Shown: positions 1 to 6,732, counted from the stretch's first letter. The stretch: 15,426 nt of DNA from SAR202 cluster bacterium (GCA_009392095.1 VFHF01000308.1:1-15426), one strand, 5' to 3'. Program-made: numbers and translations. Notes: generated from the letters alone by a model not told the origin.

Positions 1-1098
1 CTGTTGGCGCAACATCGTTCGCAGTTTTGGGGCTTTATAGTATGCCTGTGCGGGCAACAGGCTGCCGGTCAGCAGCAGGATCCGGACGTCATGTCCGTAG
101 TCCTGTAGCTGGTCTTTGACCCAGTCTTGCTGGGCCAGGGCCGGCTCCACAGCCAGCAGTACCGCCGACGCTATACCGGCGTCCATCGACAGCGGGACCG
201 ACACCTCTTCCACCGTCGCTCCCAGTTCACCGAGCGTCGCAAACGATTCTGAGACCGTTTGTCTGACCTTAGGTTCCACCAGATCAGACTCCATGAACTC
301 GGTGATCACACCAATCTTCATGCCGTTGAGGTCACCGCCCAGCGCCTGTCGGTAATCCGGGATTGGCGCCGTGGAACTGTAGCGGTCTTTGGGATCGTGT
401 CCCGCTATCGCGCCTAGGGTGATCGCCGCGTCCTCCACCGTCCGGGAGATGGGCCCAACGGTGTCCATGCTCCACACCCCGCGCATTACCCCATACCGGC
501 TGACCAATCCCCAGCTAGGCCGCAATCCAACTAGCCCGCACCAAGTGGCGGGGAACCGGATGGAGCCCCCGGTGTCTTCTCCCAGCGACGTGGCGCAGAG
601 GTAGGCCGCCGTGGCCGCGCCCGAACCACTGCTGGAACCGCCGGTGTAAGAGTCGGTATTCCACGGGTTTCGTGGTGTGGCGTACCGGTGGGAGAATCCG
701 GTGATGGCAAACTCGGTCATGTTGGTCTTGCCTAAAACCACAGCCCCGGCTTTTCTGAGATTGGCGATCACAGTGGCATCCTCGTCGGGCACGAAGTCGG
801 CCAGTATCCGGGAGCCACCGGTACTGCGAACTCCCTTGCTCCAGAACTGGTCCTTCACCGCCACCGGCACCCCGTGCATTGGCCCCTTATGCTGACCCGA
901 AGCGATGTCTTCCTCGGCCTGTTGGGCGTCGGCCAGGGCCTGTTCGCGCATGACTGTCAGATAGCTATTGAAGCGGTGGTCTAGGGACCCGATGCGGTCT
1001 AGGTAGGCTTCCGTGGCCTCGACCGGCGATACCTCTTTGGATTGAATCAGGCGCGAGAGGTCACCGGCGGATAGGAATGGCAGCTCAGACGTGTTCAT
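1..1098 (-). CDS. Amidase signature family amidase, C-terminus cut by window edge
   Basis: Amidase-signature hydrolase that would cleave a C-N amide bond in the cytoplasm; the substrate cannot be told. 366 codons are visible, and comparison with the full-length paralogue at 2385 suggests about 105 residues are missing beyond the left edge. The Ser-cisSer-Lys triad is complete: K82 in VAVKDQF, cis-Ser S155 in GGSSSGSG and nucleophile S179 in EDTGGSIR, with the 24-residue Ser-Ser spacing usual for the family. The ATG at 1098 has GGAGG just upstream and gives the same N-terminus (ELPFL..LS.LI) as the paralogue. It follows the GatC/AtzG-like gene at 1199-1381 on the same strand after about 100 bases, which suggests an amidase plus small-subunit pair. 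It could be annotated as a GatA-like, AtzE-like or generic amidase; the broad family is certain, the substrate is not. Confidence 0.95.
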   Translation of the reverse strand, partial: MNTSELPFLSAGDLSRLIQSKEVSPVEATEAYLDRIGSLDHRFNSYLTVMREQALADAQQAEEDIASGQHKGPMHGVPVAVKDQFWSKGVRSTGGSRILADFVPDEDATVIANLRKAGAVVLGKTNMTEFAITGFSHRYATPRNPWNTDSYTGGSSSGSGAATAAYLCATSLGEDTGGSIRFPATWCGLVGLRPSWGLVSRYGVMRGVWSMDTVGPISRTVEDAAITLGAIAGHDPKDRYSSTAPIPDYRQALGGDLNGMKIGVITEFMESDLVEPKVRQTVSESFATLGELGATVEEVSVPLSMDAGIASAVLLAVEPALAQQDWVKDQLQDYGHDVRILLLTGSLLPAQAYYKAPKLRTMLRQQ

Positions 1099-1141
1099 GG
1101 GGCCTCCATTTTTTGTGCGGTTGGGGGCCTAGAGATGCGGG

Positions 1142-1179
1142 AAATGAAAATGACCCCAATTATCAGGGGCCATTCATTT
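1142..1179 (-). other. Imperfect hairpin between the small subunit and amidase genes
   Basis: AAATGA (1142-1147) pairs with TCATTT (1174-1179). After a two-base AA bulge, ATG (1150-1152) pairs with CAT (1171-1173), and CCCC (1154-1157) with GGGG (1166-1169), closing an 8-nt loop. There are about 13 pairs in all, with one mismatch. In the minus-strand transcript it sits between the GatC/AtzG-like stop and the amidase start. No U-run follows directly, so it is not a canonical intrinsic terminator; an attenuator or mRNA-processing element is possible. Confidence 0.45.
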
Positions 1180-1198
1180 GTTCAGTGGTGCGGGGTAA

Positions 1199-1381
1199 TT
1201 ATGCCGGAGGGAGGATTATGGGAAGGGGCTCGACGTCGTTCAGGCCCGGAGGGTTGATGGCGTCCAGCGATTCCAGAAGGGCGTTCAGACTGTACATCAC
1301 TTCGGTCAACTCAGGGTCTTCGATCTCCAGACCCACGGCGTGACCCATGGCGCGAATCTCGTCTTTGGTTAGATCAGCCAT
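1199..1381 (-). CDS. GatC/AtzG-like small amidase-partner protein
   Basis: 60-residue protein starting MADLTKDEIRAMGHAVGLEI. The pattern of a short N-terminal helix, an L-E-I-x-D-P-E-L segment, a second helix (VMYSLNALLESLDAIN) and a Pro-rich tail (DVEPLPIILPP) follows GatC of the tRNA-dependent amidotransferases and AtzG, the small partner that stabilises the amidase AtzE. The ATG at 1381 has GGGAGG upstream, and the stop is TAA. The next gene on the strand is an amidase-signature protein, so a heterodimeric amidase is the natural reading. No GatB is seen nearby, which makes a role in tRNA transamidation less likely. The family call rests on pattern and context rather than on invariant residues. 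Confidence 0.75.
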   Translation of the reverse strand: MADLTKDEIRAMGHAVGLEIEDPELTEVMYSLNALLESLDAINPPGLNDVEPLPIILPPA

Positions 1382-1414
1382 CGGAACCTCCCTAGTCCCC
1401 GTTCAAGTGAGCAC

Positions 1415-1443
1415 ATATTGCTGTAAAAAATCTTCGGCGTCAA
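1415..1443 (-). promoter_or_regulatory. Possible sigma-70-type promoter for the small subunit-amidase pair
   Basis: Minus-strand TTGACG (1438-1443), 17-nt spacer, CAATAT (1415-1420). The -35 is good (5/6) and the -10 poor (3/6). It lies 34 bases upstream of the ATG at 1381. Confidence 0.35.
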
Positions 1444-1471
1444 GAAGGCCGGTGATCTATCCCTATTTTCC

Positions 1472-1500
1472 TTGAGGCGCTACGTACCATCGGCTATACT
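1472..1500 (+). promoter_or_regulatory. Sigma-70-type promoter for the Rieske gene
   Basis: TTGAGG (1472-1477), exactly 17 nt, TATACT (1495-1500, 5/6 to consensus). It would give a leader of roughly 38 bases before the ATG at 1545. It faces away from the minus-strand promoter candidate at 1415-1443. Confidence 0.55.
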
Positions 1501-1544
1501 GGCCCAGAGCTCTCAGCAAATGAGACTAGGAAGAACCTAAGCCA

Positions 1545-1862
1545 ATGGCTACATATAAAACCATCAATATAGATATAGGAATGGAGTCCGACTTCACCAA
1601 ACTGCCCGCGCCGGTGACGGTGGGTGACTGGTCGTATTTCCTAGCGCGGAGCCGGAAAGGCGTCTACAAGCTGCTATCCAACGTCTGCCCGCATCAGGCC
1701 GAGGAAGTGTTGGACTGGTCGGGCGTTTTCATGTGCCCGGCCCACGGCTGGCGCTTCGAATATACTGAGGGGGTTTGCGTCAATGGACCCAACGCCAAGA
1801 TGGTTGGTTTCCCGGTCAGCGTCGAAGACGGCCATCTCATCGCCGAACTACCCGACGACTGA
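1545..1862 (+). CDS. Rieske-type [2Fe-2S] ferredoxin
   Basis: 105-residue single-domain Rieske protein. The cluster ligands are plain: C48-P-H50 and C64-P-A-H67, in boxes 1 and 2 of the small ferredoxin/oxygenase type (C-x-H, 13 residues, C-x2-H). There is no N-terminal membrane anchor, so it is soluble and cytoplasmic. Such proteins pass electrons to ring-hydroxylating oxygenases or act in nitrite-reductase-like small subunits, but no oxygenase terminal subunit is in the window, so the partner is unknown. The start codon ATG at 1545 has only a weak AGGAAG about 11 bases upstream. The gene stops with TGA at 1860-1862 and converges on the VOC gene, 15 bases away. The domain call is firm and the pathway unknown. 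Confidence 0.92.
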   Translation: MATYKTINIDIGMESDFTKLPAPVTVGDWSYFLARSRKGVYKLLSNVCPHQAEEVLDWSGVFMCPAHGWRFEYTEGVCVNGPNAKMVGFPVSVEDGHLIAELPDD

Positions 1863-1877
1863 GCCTGATTTGGGATC

Positions 1878-2255
1878 CTAGTAAGTCTTGATCTCTAGGA
1901 CGTGGCCGCTCGGGTCCTTGAAGTAGACCGCTTTACCGTCGCCTTTTGCGCCCGGTGTGATTCCAGGTCCTCGCATGTTGTCCTGTGTGCGGGGACTGTC
2001 CCCGTAGGGTATCTTCGAGTCTTGGATGCGCTGGAAGGCAGCTTCGAACTCATCCGGCTCCATGGCGAATGCATAGTGGATGCTGCGGAAGTCGTCTGAC
2101 AGGCTAAAATCCAGGTTCAGACTGTCGTTCACGCGCACCGCCAAGAAACGCCCTACCTCTCCAAGGTTTTCGAAGCCAAATATTCGGGAGTAGAACTCCA
2201 CCGACTGCTCGCGGTCGTTCACTGGGACGATCGTGTGGTCCAATACAACGGTCAT
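1878..2255 (-). CDS. VOC (glyoxalase/bleomycin-resistance/dioxygenase) family protein
   Basis: 125-residue vicinal-oxygen-chelate protein with two beta-alpha-beta-beta-beta halves. Candidate metal ligands sit at the usual places: H7 (LDHTIVPV), H60 (SIHYAFAM) and E121 (GHVLEIKTY); the FKDPSGHVLEI ending is a VOC hallmark. The start is set by AGGAGG at 2260-2265, four bases before the ATG at 2255. A TTG 21 bases further upstream would put this site inside the gene and is rejected. It is divergent from the amidase at 2385, with overlapping promoters between them. It may be a lyase, an extradiol-type dioxygenase or a binding protein; the substrate is not predictable. Confidence 0.9.
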   Translation of the reverse strand: MTVVLDHTIVPVNDREQSVEFYSRIFGFENLGEVGRFLAVRVNDSLNLDFSLSDDFRSIHYAFAMEPDEFEAAFQRIQDSKIPYGDSPRTQDNMRGPGITPGAKGDGKAVYFKDPSGHVLEIKTY

Positions 2256-2306
2256 AAAACCTCCTGATGTCCACAAGTTCGCCTAGTTTGACATAACGGT
2301 TGTGGT

Positions 2307-2335
2307 ACTCTATTGGCTACCCTCGGCGAAGTCAA
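2307..2335 (-). promoter_or_regulatory. Sigma-70-type promoter for the VOC gene
   Basis: Minus-strand TTGACT (2330-2335), 17 nt, TAGAGT (2307-2312, 4/6). It abuts the plus-strand promoter at 2313-2341 box for box. Confidence 0.5.
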
Positions 2336-2341
2336 TATAAT
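2313..2341 (+). promoter_or_regulatory. Sigma-70-type promoter for the amidase-nitroreductase operon
   Basis: TTGGCT (2313-2318, 4/6), 17 nt, TATAAT (2336-2341, 6/6). Transcription would start near 2348, leaving about 37 bases of leader before the ATG at 2385. Confidence 0.6.
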
Positions 2342-2384
2342 CAGGCCTAGCCGGTGCGTAACTTAGGCCAGACAAGGAACGGAC

Positions 2385-3800
2385 ATGGACAAGAAAGAAC
2401 TACCCTTTCTGACCGCCTCCCAACTTTCCAATCTCATCGAGACTAAAGAGGTCTCGCCCGTCGAGGCTACCGAAGCCTACCTGGACCGGATCGAAGAAGT
2501 CGATCCCAAACTCAATTCTTACATCACCATCACCGGGGAGCAGGCGGTTGAGTCGGCGCGGCAGGCTGAGCAAGAGATCGCGGCTGGGAAGCATCGGGGG
2601 CCGTTACACGGCGTGCCGATGGCTGTCAAAGACCAGTTCAACACCGCCGGCGTCCTGACCACCGGCGGCTCCAGTATCCTAAAGGACAACGTCCCCAGCG
2701 AAGACGCCACCGTCATAGCCAAGCTCAAAGAGGCGGGCGCTGTGATGCTGGGCAAGCTCAACATGAGCGAGTTCGCCATGGCTGAGATCTACAACCACCC
2801 CTATGGCACGCCCCGGAACCCCTGGGACCTGGAACGGAACCCCGGAACTTCAAGCAGCGGTTCCGGCGCGGCAACTGCAGCATTTCTCTGTTCGACATCT
2901 TTGGGCGAAGACACCGGCGGTTCCATCAGAGGCCCCGCCAACTTCAGCGGTCTCGTCGGTCTGCGCCCCACCCACGGTCGGGTCAGCCGTTACGGCGTGC
3001 TGGGCGGGTCTTGGTCGATGGACACGGTTGGGCCCATTTCTCGCAGCGTGGAAGACGCGGCGATAACTATCCAGGCCATCGCCGGCTACGACACCAAGGA
3101 CACCTATTCCTGGGATGTGCCCGTGCCGGACTACCGGAGGGCGCTGACCGGAGACATCCAGGGCATCAAAATGGGCGTTATCCAAGAGCGCATGGACTCA
3201 CCCAACCTCGACCCCGAATTCAGGGAGACCGTCGCCAAAGCCATCAGTGTGATTGGCGAGTTGGGGGCATCCTCGGAAGACGTTTCCATCCCATTGGCGC
3301 CCAATGCTGGCGCTCTAACTATGTCCATCCTGAACGTTGAATGGGCCAACTTGCACCGGCCTCTTTTCGAGCCTAACTTCGACGAACTGGACCATAACAA
3401 TAAGATCCGATTCCTGACCGGAAGCATCATCCCGGCCCAGGCTTACTACAAGGCCCAGAAGATACGGGCCGTGCTCCGGCAGCAGATACTGGATGCCTTG
3501 GAAAAGGTAGACGTGTTGATCCTGCCTACCGGCCCTGTCACCGCTCCCCCTGTGGAAAGCGTCCCGGGAATCGAGAGCAAAGAGCACTCCCTCACCGGAC
3601 TAGCCGGACGCATCAGCTTCACGGGGCCGTTCAACTTGGCCGGAACCCCGGCCATATCGGTCCCCTGCGGATTCAGCGCCGTCGGCATGCCTATGGGACT
3701 GCAGATTGTCGGCAAGCCCTTCGATGAGGAAACGGTCCTAAGAGTCGCGCACGCCTACGAACAAAATACTGACTGGCACAACTGCCGGGCGCCGATCTAG
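2385..3800 (+). CDS. Amidase signature family amidase, full length
   Basis: 471-residue amidase, a normal length for the family, and a close paralogue of the amidase at 1-1098: identical blocks include KEVSPVEATEAYLDRI and SLGEDTGGSIR. The triad is K82 (MAVKDQF), cis-Ser S156 (GTSSSGSG) and nucleophile S180 (DTGGSIR). The C-terminal part contains the usual DVLILPTGPVTAPP and AGTPAISVPCGF blocks. The start ATG at 2385 has AAGGAA upstream, and its N-terminus matches the paralogue. It heads a plus-strand run of four genes with gaps of 26, 28 and 59 bases. Unlike its paralogue it has no GatC/AtzG-like gene beside it. It hydrolyses an amide of unknown identity; a GatA role is unlikely without GatB and GatC. 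Confidence 0.95.
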   Translation: MDKKELPFLTASQLSNLIETKEVSPVEATEAYLDRIEEVDPKLNSYITITGEQAVESARQAEQEIAAGKHRGPLHGVPMAVKDQFNTAGVLTTGGSSILKDNVPSEDATVIAKLKEAGAVMLGKLNMSEFAMAEIYNHPYGTPRNPWDLERNPGTSSSGSGAATAAFLCSTSLGEDTGGSIRGPANFSGLVGLRPTHGRVSRYGVLGGSWSMDTVGPISRSVEDAAITIQAIAGYDTKDTYSWDVPVPDYRRALTGDIQGIKMGVIQERMDSPNLDPEFRETVAKAISVIGELGASSEDVSIPLAPNAGALTMSILNVEWANLHRPLFEPNFDELDHNNKIRFLTGSIIPAQAYYKAQKIRAVLRQQILDALEKVDVLILPTGPVTAPPVESVPGIESKEHSLTGLAGRISFTGPFNLAGTPAISVPCGFSAVGMPMGLQIVGKPFDEETVLRVAHAYEQNTDWHNCRAPI

Positions 3801-3826
3801 CTTTCACTCTATCCGGAGTAACCATC

Positions 3827-4720
3827 TTGAGCGACAAGTTCGTCCAGACCCCGGTCTTAAACATCGGGTATGAAGAGCACGGCGACCCTTCTGGATTCCC
3901 CATCGTGCTGCTGCACGGGTTTCCCTATGACATACGCTCTTGGGACGAAGTTGCGCCGCCGTTGGCCGAGGCCGGATACTGGGTTTTGGTGCCTTACCTA
4001 CGAGGTTATGGTTCCACCACTTTCCTGTCTCCGGACGCGCCTCGAATGGCCGAACAAGCTGCCATCGCACAGGACGTGGTCGACTTCGCAGAAGCGTTGA
4101 AGATCAGCCGATTCGCCATGGCGGGCTTCGATTGGGGGAACCGCGCCGCCTGTATCACCTCGATTCTGCACCCAGAGTTGATCAAGGCCCAGGTCGCCAT
4201 CGGCGGTTACTCGGTGCAGGACACGGTTAACGCCGAAAAACCCGCCTCGGCTTTGGATGAGGCCAACCGCTGGTATCAGTGGTACTTCAATACCGACCAG
4301 GGGCGGGTCGGCCTGGAAGAGAACCGAAGAGGAATCGTCCGGCATCTCTGGGAGACCTGGTCGCCCAAATGGACCTACACCGATGAAGCCTTTGGGCGGT
4401 CTGCTCCGTCTTTCGACAACCCAGACTTCGTGGAAATCTCCCTGCATTCCTACCGCCACCGGCACAGGAACGCGCCGGGCGAAGAGCGGTTTCTCGAAGT
4501 TGAGCGCGAGCTTGCGCGAGGCCCGCAGATCGAAGTGCCGTCCATCGTCTTGCGGGGCGCCGACAGCGGATTTGGCGCGCCTTCGCAGGAGCCAACAGAG
4601 GACGAGAACAGGTTTCCCGGACTGGTTGCCCGCCGCATCCTACAGGGCGCCGGACACGATCTGCCAGTCCAGCGCCCAGATGCGGTTGTATCGGCCCTGC
4701 TGGAATTATTGAAAGACTAA
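3827..4720 (+). CDS. Alpha/beta hydrolase with Asp nucleophile (epoxide hydrolase/dehalogenase type)
   Basis: 297-residue alpha/beta-fold hydrolase. HGFP (30-33) forms the oxyanion turn, VPYLRGYG (55-62) follows strand 4, and the nucleophile elbow is G-F-D102-W-G, so the nucleophile is Asp rather than Ser. The catalytic His is H277 in GAGHDLPVQRP; D246 in VLRGADSGF is the likely acid. Asp nucleophiles mark epoxide hydrolases and haloalkane/haloacetate dehalogenases. A Trp follows the Asp, as in haloalkane dehalogenases and many epoxide hydrolases, so the two cannot be separated by eye. The best start is TTG at 3827 with GGAG about 10 bases upstream; it lies 26 bases after the amidase stop, in the same transcript. 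Confidence 0.88.
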   Translation: MSDKFVQTPVLNIGYEEHGDPSGFPIVLLHGFPYDIRSWDEVAPPLAEAGYWVLVPYLRGYGSTTFLSPDAPRMAEQAAIAQDVVDFAEALKISRFAMAGFDWGNRAACITSILHPELIKAQVAIGGYSVQDTVNAEKPASALDEANRWYQWYFNTDQGRVGLEENRRGIVRHLWETWSPKWTYTDEAFGRSAPSFDNPDFVEISLHSYRHRHRNAPGEERFLEVERELARGPQIEVPSIVLRGADSGFGAPSQEPTEDENRFPGLVARRILQGAGHDLPVQRPDAVVSALLELLKD

Positions 4721-4748
4721 ATCACGTAAAGTAAACGAGGAGTTAATC

Positions 4749-5186
4749 ATGGCTGAGTACCTACCTAGCCCCAGAGATTGGGTTGCGGACCAAGTAGAGC
4801 TATACGAAGGTAGCGGCGGGACCGACGGGCTGACACTTAGAGATACAGGCCTGCCGGTGATCATAGTGACCAACAAAGGGCGCAGGACCGGCGCCGTTAG
4901 GAAAACCCCTCTGATGCGCGTGGTTGACGGCGGCAATTATATCCTGGTCGCCTCCCAGGGCGGAGCGCCGAAACACCCGGTGTGGTACCACAACCTGGTG
5001 GCGGAACCTAATGTTGAGATCCGTGATGAAACCGCCGTCCATTCGGTCCGCGTGCATGAAGTCCCGGAAGGGGCCGAGCGAGTACGCCTCTGGGATATTG
5101 CAGTAGCAGCATTCCCGCCCTACAAGGAGTACCAAGAAAAGACCGACCGCCTGATCCCAGTATTCATCTCAGAGCTGGCCGGTTAA
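4749..5186 (+). CDS. Ddn-like deazaflavin (F420)-dependent nitroreductase family protein
   Basis: 145-residue protein of the split-barrel F420-dependent oxidoreductase family that includes mycobacterial Ddn. Signature blocks are TNKGRRTGAVRKTPL (42-55 region, cofactor phosphate contacts), then SQGGAPKHPVWYHNLVAEP (69-87) and the C-terminal FPPYKEYQEKTDR. Members transfer hydride from F420H2 to quinones, nitro groups or enones. Its presence implies that the organism makes F420, which fits Chloroflexota and Actinomycetota. The start ATG at 4749 has GAGGAG upstream. It lies 28 bases after the hydrolase and is followed by a repeat-bearing 59-base gap and a second, FMN-type reductase. Confidence 0.9.
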   Translation: MAEYLPSPRDWVADQVELYEGSGGTDGLTLRDTGLPVIIVTNKGRRTGAVRKTPLMRVVDGGNYILVASQGGAPKHPVWYHNLVAEPNVEIRDETAVHSVRVHEVPEGAERVRLWDIAVAAFPPYKEYQEKTDRLIPVFISELAG

Positions 5187-5192
5187 TCAGGA

Positions 5193-5230
5193 AAAGCTGA
5201 ATGTTGACGGCTGATAGCTGACAGCTTTAG
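5193..5230 (+). repeat. Degenerate 7-nt tandem repeat with hairpin ends
   Basis: Five consecutive heptamers: GCTGAAT, GTTGACG, GCTGATA, GCTGACA, GCTTTAG (5196-5230). The ends also form a perfect inverted repeat, AAAGCTG (5193-5199) with CAGCTTT (5222-5228). Related heptamers in the opposite orientation lie just after the next gene. Confidence 0.6.
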
Positions 5231-5245
5231 ATCAAGGAGACATCC

Positions 5246-5872
5246 ATGGACGACATCGACCTATTCGAGGCCATCTACAGCCAACGGCAGTTCACACGGT
5301 ACAAGCCGGACCCGGTGCCGAGAGAGGCCATCGACAAGATAATCGATGCCGCCACCAAGGCGCCCAGCGGCGGCAACGCACAACCGTGGCACTACATCGC
5401 CATCACCGAGCGTGACCTCATCGAGAAGATCGGCGGGCTCTACCGGGACCTATGGCTGGGCGCCATGGGGGCCACGCCGCCGCCGGGCGAATCGCCTGCG
5501 TATACGTCGGCCCGCTATCTGGCCAACCACATGCCGGAGGTCCCGGCCATGATCCTGGTCTGTGCCGACCATTCCATGGGCTATATGTCTTACACCAAAG
5601 GCGAGCCCATCGAGCGCGGTCGTTACGCGTCATCGCTGTGGTTGGCGATACAGAACATGTTCCTGGCGGCTCGCGCCCTGGGCTTGGGCACACGCATCAC
5701 CACCACTCACCTGCGGGAGGAACAGAAGGTAAAAGACTGGCTGGCCATCCCCGACTATGTGGAGACGGTCTGCCTCACACCGCTGGGCTATCCCAAGGGC
5801 CGATTCGGCCCAACGGACCGCATCCCATCCGCCGAAGTCACGTCCTACAATCGCTTCGGAGAGCGAGGCTAA
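5246..5872 (+). CDS. Nitroreductase family FMN-dependent oxidoreductase
   Basis: 208-residue flavin reductase of the nitroreductase fold. It shows the N-terminal S-Q-R-Q-F-T-R-Y (12-19) phosphate-contact region, the family hallmark KAPSGGNAQPWHYI (38-51), the helix ASLWLAIQNMFLAARALGLGT (128-149) and the ending LGYPKGRFGPTDR (180-192). Such enzymes are FMN-bound homodimers that use NAD(P)H to reduce nitro groups, quinones or enones, and in some cases dehalogenate. The start ATG at 5246 has AAGGAG upstream. It is the last gene of the amidase operon and is flanked on both sides by heptamer repeats. The family is certain; the substrate is unknown. Confidence 0.92.
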   Translation: MDDIDLFEAIYSQRQFTRYKPDPVPREAIDKIIDAATKAPSGGNAQPWHYIAITERDLIEKIGGLYRDLWLGAMGATPPPGESPAYTSARYLANHMPEVPAMILVCADHSMGYMSYTKGEPIERGRYASSLWLAIQNMFLAARALGLGTRITTTHLREEQKVKDWLAIPDYVETVCLTPLGYPKGRFGPTDRIPSAEVTSYNRFGERG

Positions 5873-5898
5873 CAGCTTTCGGCTCTCAGCTTTTATTC
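5871..5898 (-). repeat. Degenerate 7-nt repeat, inverted relative to 5196-5230
   Basis: Read on the plus strand in sevens from 5871: AACAGCT, TTCGGCT, CTCAGCT, TTTATTC. On the minus strand the first three are AGCTGTT, AGCCGAA and AGCTGAG, the same GCTGA-type core as before the nitroreductase gene. The array overlaps the TAA stop of that gene. Confidence 0.5.
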
Positions 5899-5914
5899 CC
5901 GCCACACCTCTACG

Positions 5915-6003
5915 GTCATTCCGAGACGACACCCGAAGAATTTCGTTGCCGATCAACCATCGCCGGCTGAGAACAAGCAGACCCGTCGCAGCCTCGGGGT
6001 GAC
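5915..6003. repeat. Relic of a palindromic intergenic repeat
   Basis: GTCATTCCGAG (5915-5925) and CTCGGGGTGAC (5993-6003) are inverted copies matching at 9 of 11 positions, 67 bases apart. The GTCATTCYGAG...GAAGAATY style of the left arm resembles the mobile palindromic repeats common between genes in many bacteria. It is degenerate, and no gene is visible inside it. Confidence 0.4.
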
Positions 6004-6025
6004 GAAGAAATGGTTCGTTGGCCGC

Positions 6026-6283
6026 TCAGGAATCCGCCTCGGCCTTCTCCTGGCGTTCAACGGAACGTTTGAACTCATCATCCAGCTGACGTTGCCAGGA
6101 CTCTTTCTCGTCCCTGGTGAGATTGTCATTGATGTACCACCCAAGCCCAAATGCCGCTAGGCTGGCAGGGCTCATCTTCTGAATATCTATATCCAGGCCA
6201 TTCCCATGGAGCCAGCTTAGGAATTGGACCAACTTCTGTGCCTTGGCTATAGGCGCCGTGGCCCCAGAGGGCGCGGCGGACAC
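6026..6283 (-). CDS. Small hypothetical protein
   Basis: 85-residue reading frame with no family I recognise. The N-terminal part is Ala-rich, then comes a hydrophobic stretch (LVQFLSWLHGNGLDI) and an amphipathic middle (LAAFGLGWYINDNLTRDE), and the C-terminal 30 residues are strongly charged and helical (QRQLDDEFKRSVERQEKAEA). Codon choice looks like that of the neighbours and it lies in an otherwise empty gap, which favours a real gene. The start is unsure: GTG at 6283 has no clear ribosome site, and an internal ATG (residue 37, before SPASLAAFG) is an alternative. The stop is TGA. Confidence 0.5.
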   Translation of the reverse strand: MSAAPSGATAPIAKAQKLVQFLSWLHGNGLDIDIQKMSPASLAAFGLGWYINDNLTRDEKESWQRQLDDEFKRSVERQEKAEADS

Positions 6284-6302
6284 GATAGACCGGCCCGTAG
6301 AT

Positions 6303-6332
6303 CTGACAAATTAGCGCCTCGGACGCTATACT
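6303..6332 (+). promoter_or_regulatory. Sigma-70-type promoter for the second VOC gene
   Basis: CTGACA (6303-6308, 5/6), 18 nt, TATACT (6327-6332, 5/6). It lies about 48 bases upstream of the ATG at 6381 and points towards it. Confidence 0.55.
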
Positions 6333-6380
6333 TCCCCCCGACCGACTGGCCATAAGAATTGTTTCCCTAGGAGCAGGTTT

Positions 6381-6719
6381 ATGGAACGGCCGAGGATACG
6401 TCACATCGCCCTTAACGTGAAGGATCGGGACAAGGAAGCTGAGTATTACAAGCGTGTATTCGGAATGGAGGAGAAGAGCCGGGGGCCTAACGGGACGATC
6501 TATCTGTCGGACGGATTCGTGGGAGTGGCGCTGATCAGCCGATCCGAGATTCCGTGGGGCATCAACCACTTCGGCTTCCAGGTAGACAGCATCAACCAGA
6601 TCGAAGAAACCGCCGAAACCACCGCCGTGGCCAACTCCGCCGCCGCCGTCGGTGAGAGCATGATCTACGACGCCGAAGGTTACCGAGTAGACATATCCGT
6701 GGAGGGCTGGCCCATCTAG
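6381..6719 (+). CDS. VOC family protein (small)
   Basis: 112-residue single VOC domain. H8 (IRHIALNV) and H63 (INHFGFQV) occupy metal-ligand positions of the two halves. The usual C-terminal Glu is replaced by D104 in GYRVDISVEG, so metal binding may be altered. The start ATG at 6381 follows AGGAG by 8 bases. It is alone on its strand, behind its own promoter-like sequence, and converges on the molybdo-hydroxylase gene with a 13-base gap. It is not a close copy of the VOC protein at 1878-2255. Its activity cannot be predicted. Confidence 0.85.
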   Translation: MERPRIRHIALNVKDRDKEAEYYKRVFGMEEKSRGPNGTIYLSDGFVGVALISRSEIPWGINHFGFQVDSINQIEETAETTAVANSAAAVGESMIYDAEGYRVDISVEGWPI

Positions 6720-6732
6720 CTCCGACCAGCGG

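Noticed and set aside
2256..2276. Longer VOC protein from TTG at 2276
   Set aside because: AGGAGG at 2260-2265 is correctly spaced for the ATG at 2255 and would otherwise be inside the gene.
5193..5228. Intrinsic terminator after the Ddn-like gene
   Set aside because: The arms are 7 bp with a 22-nt loop and only three T residues follow; the tandem heptamer reading explains it better.
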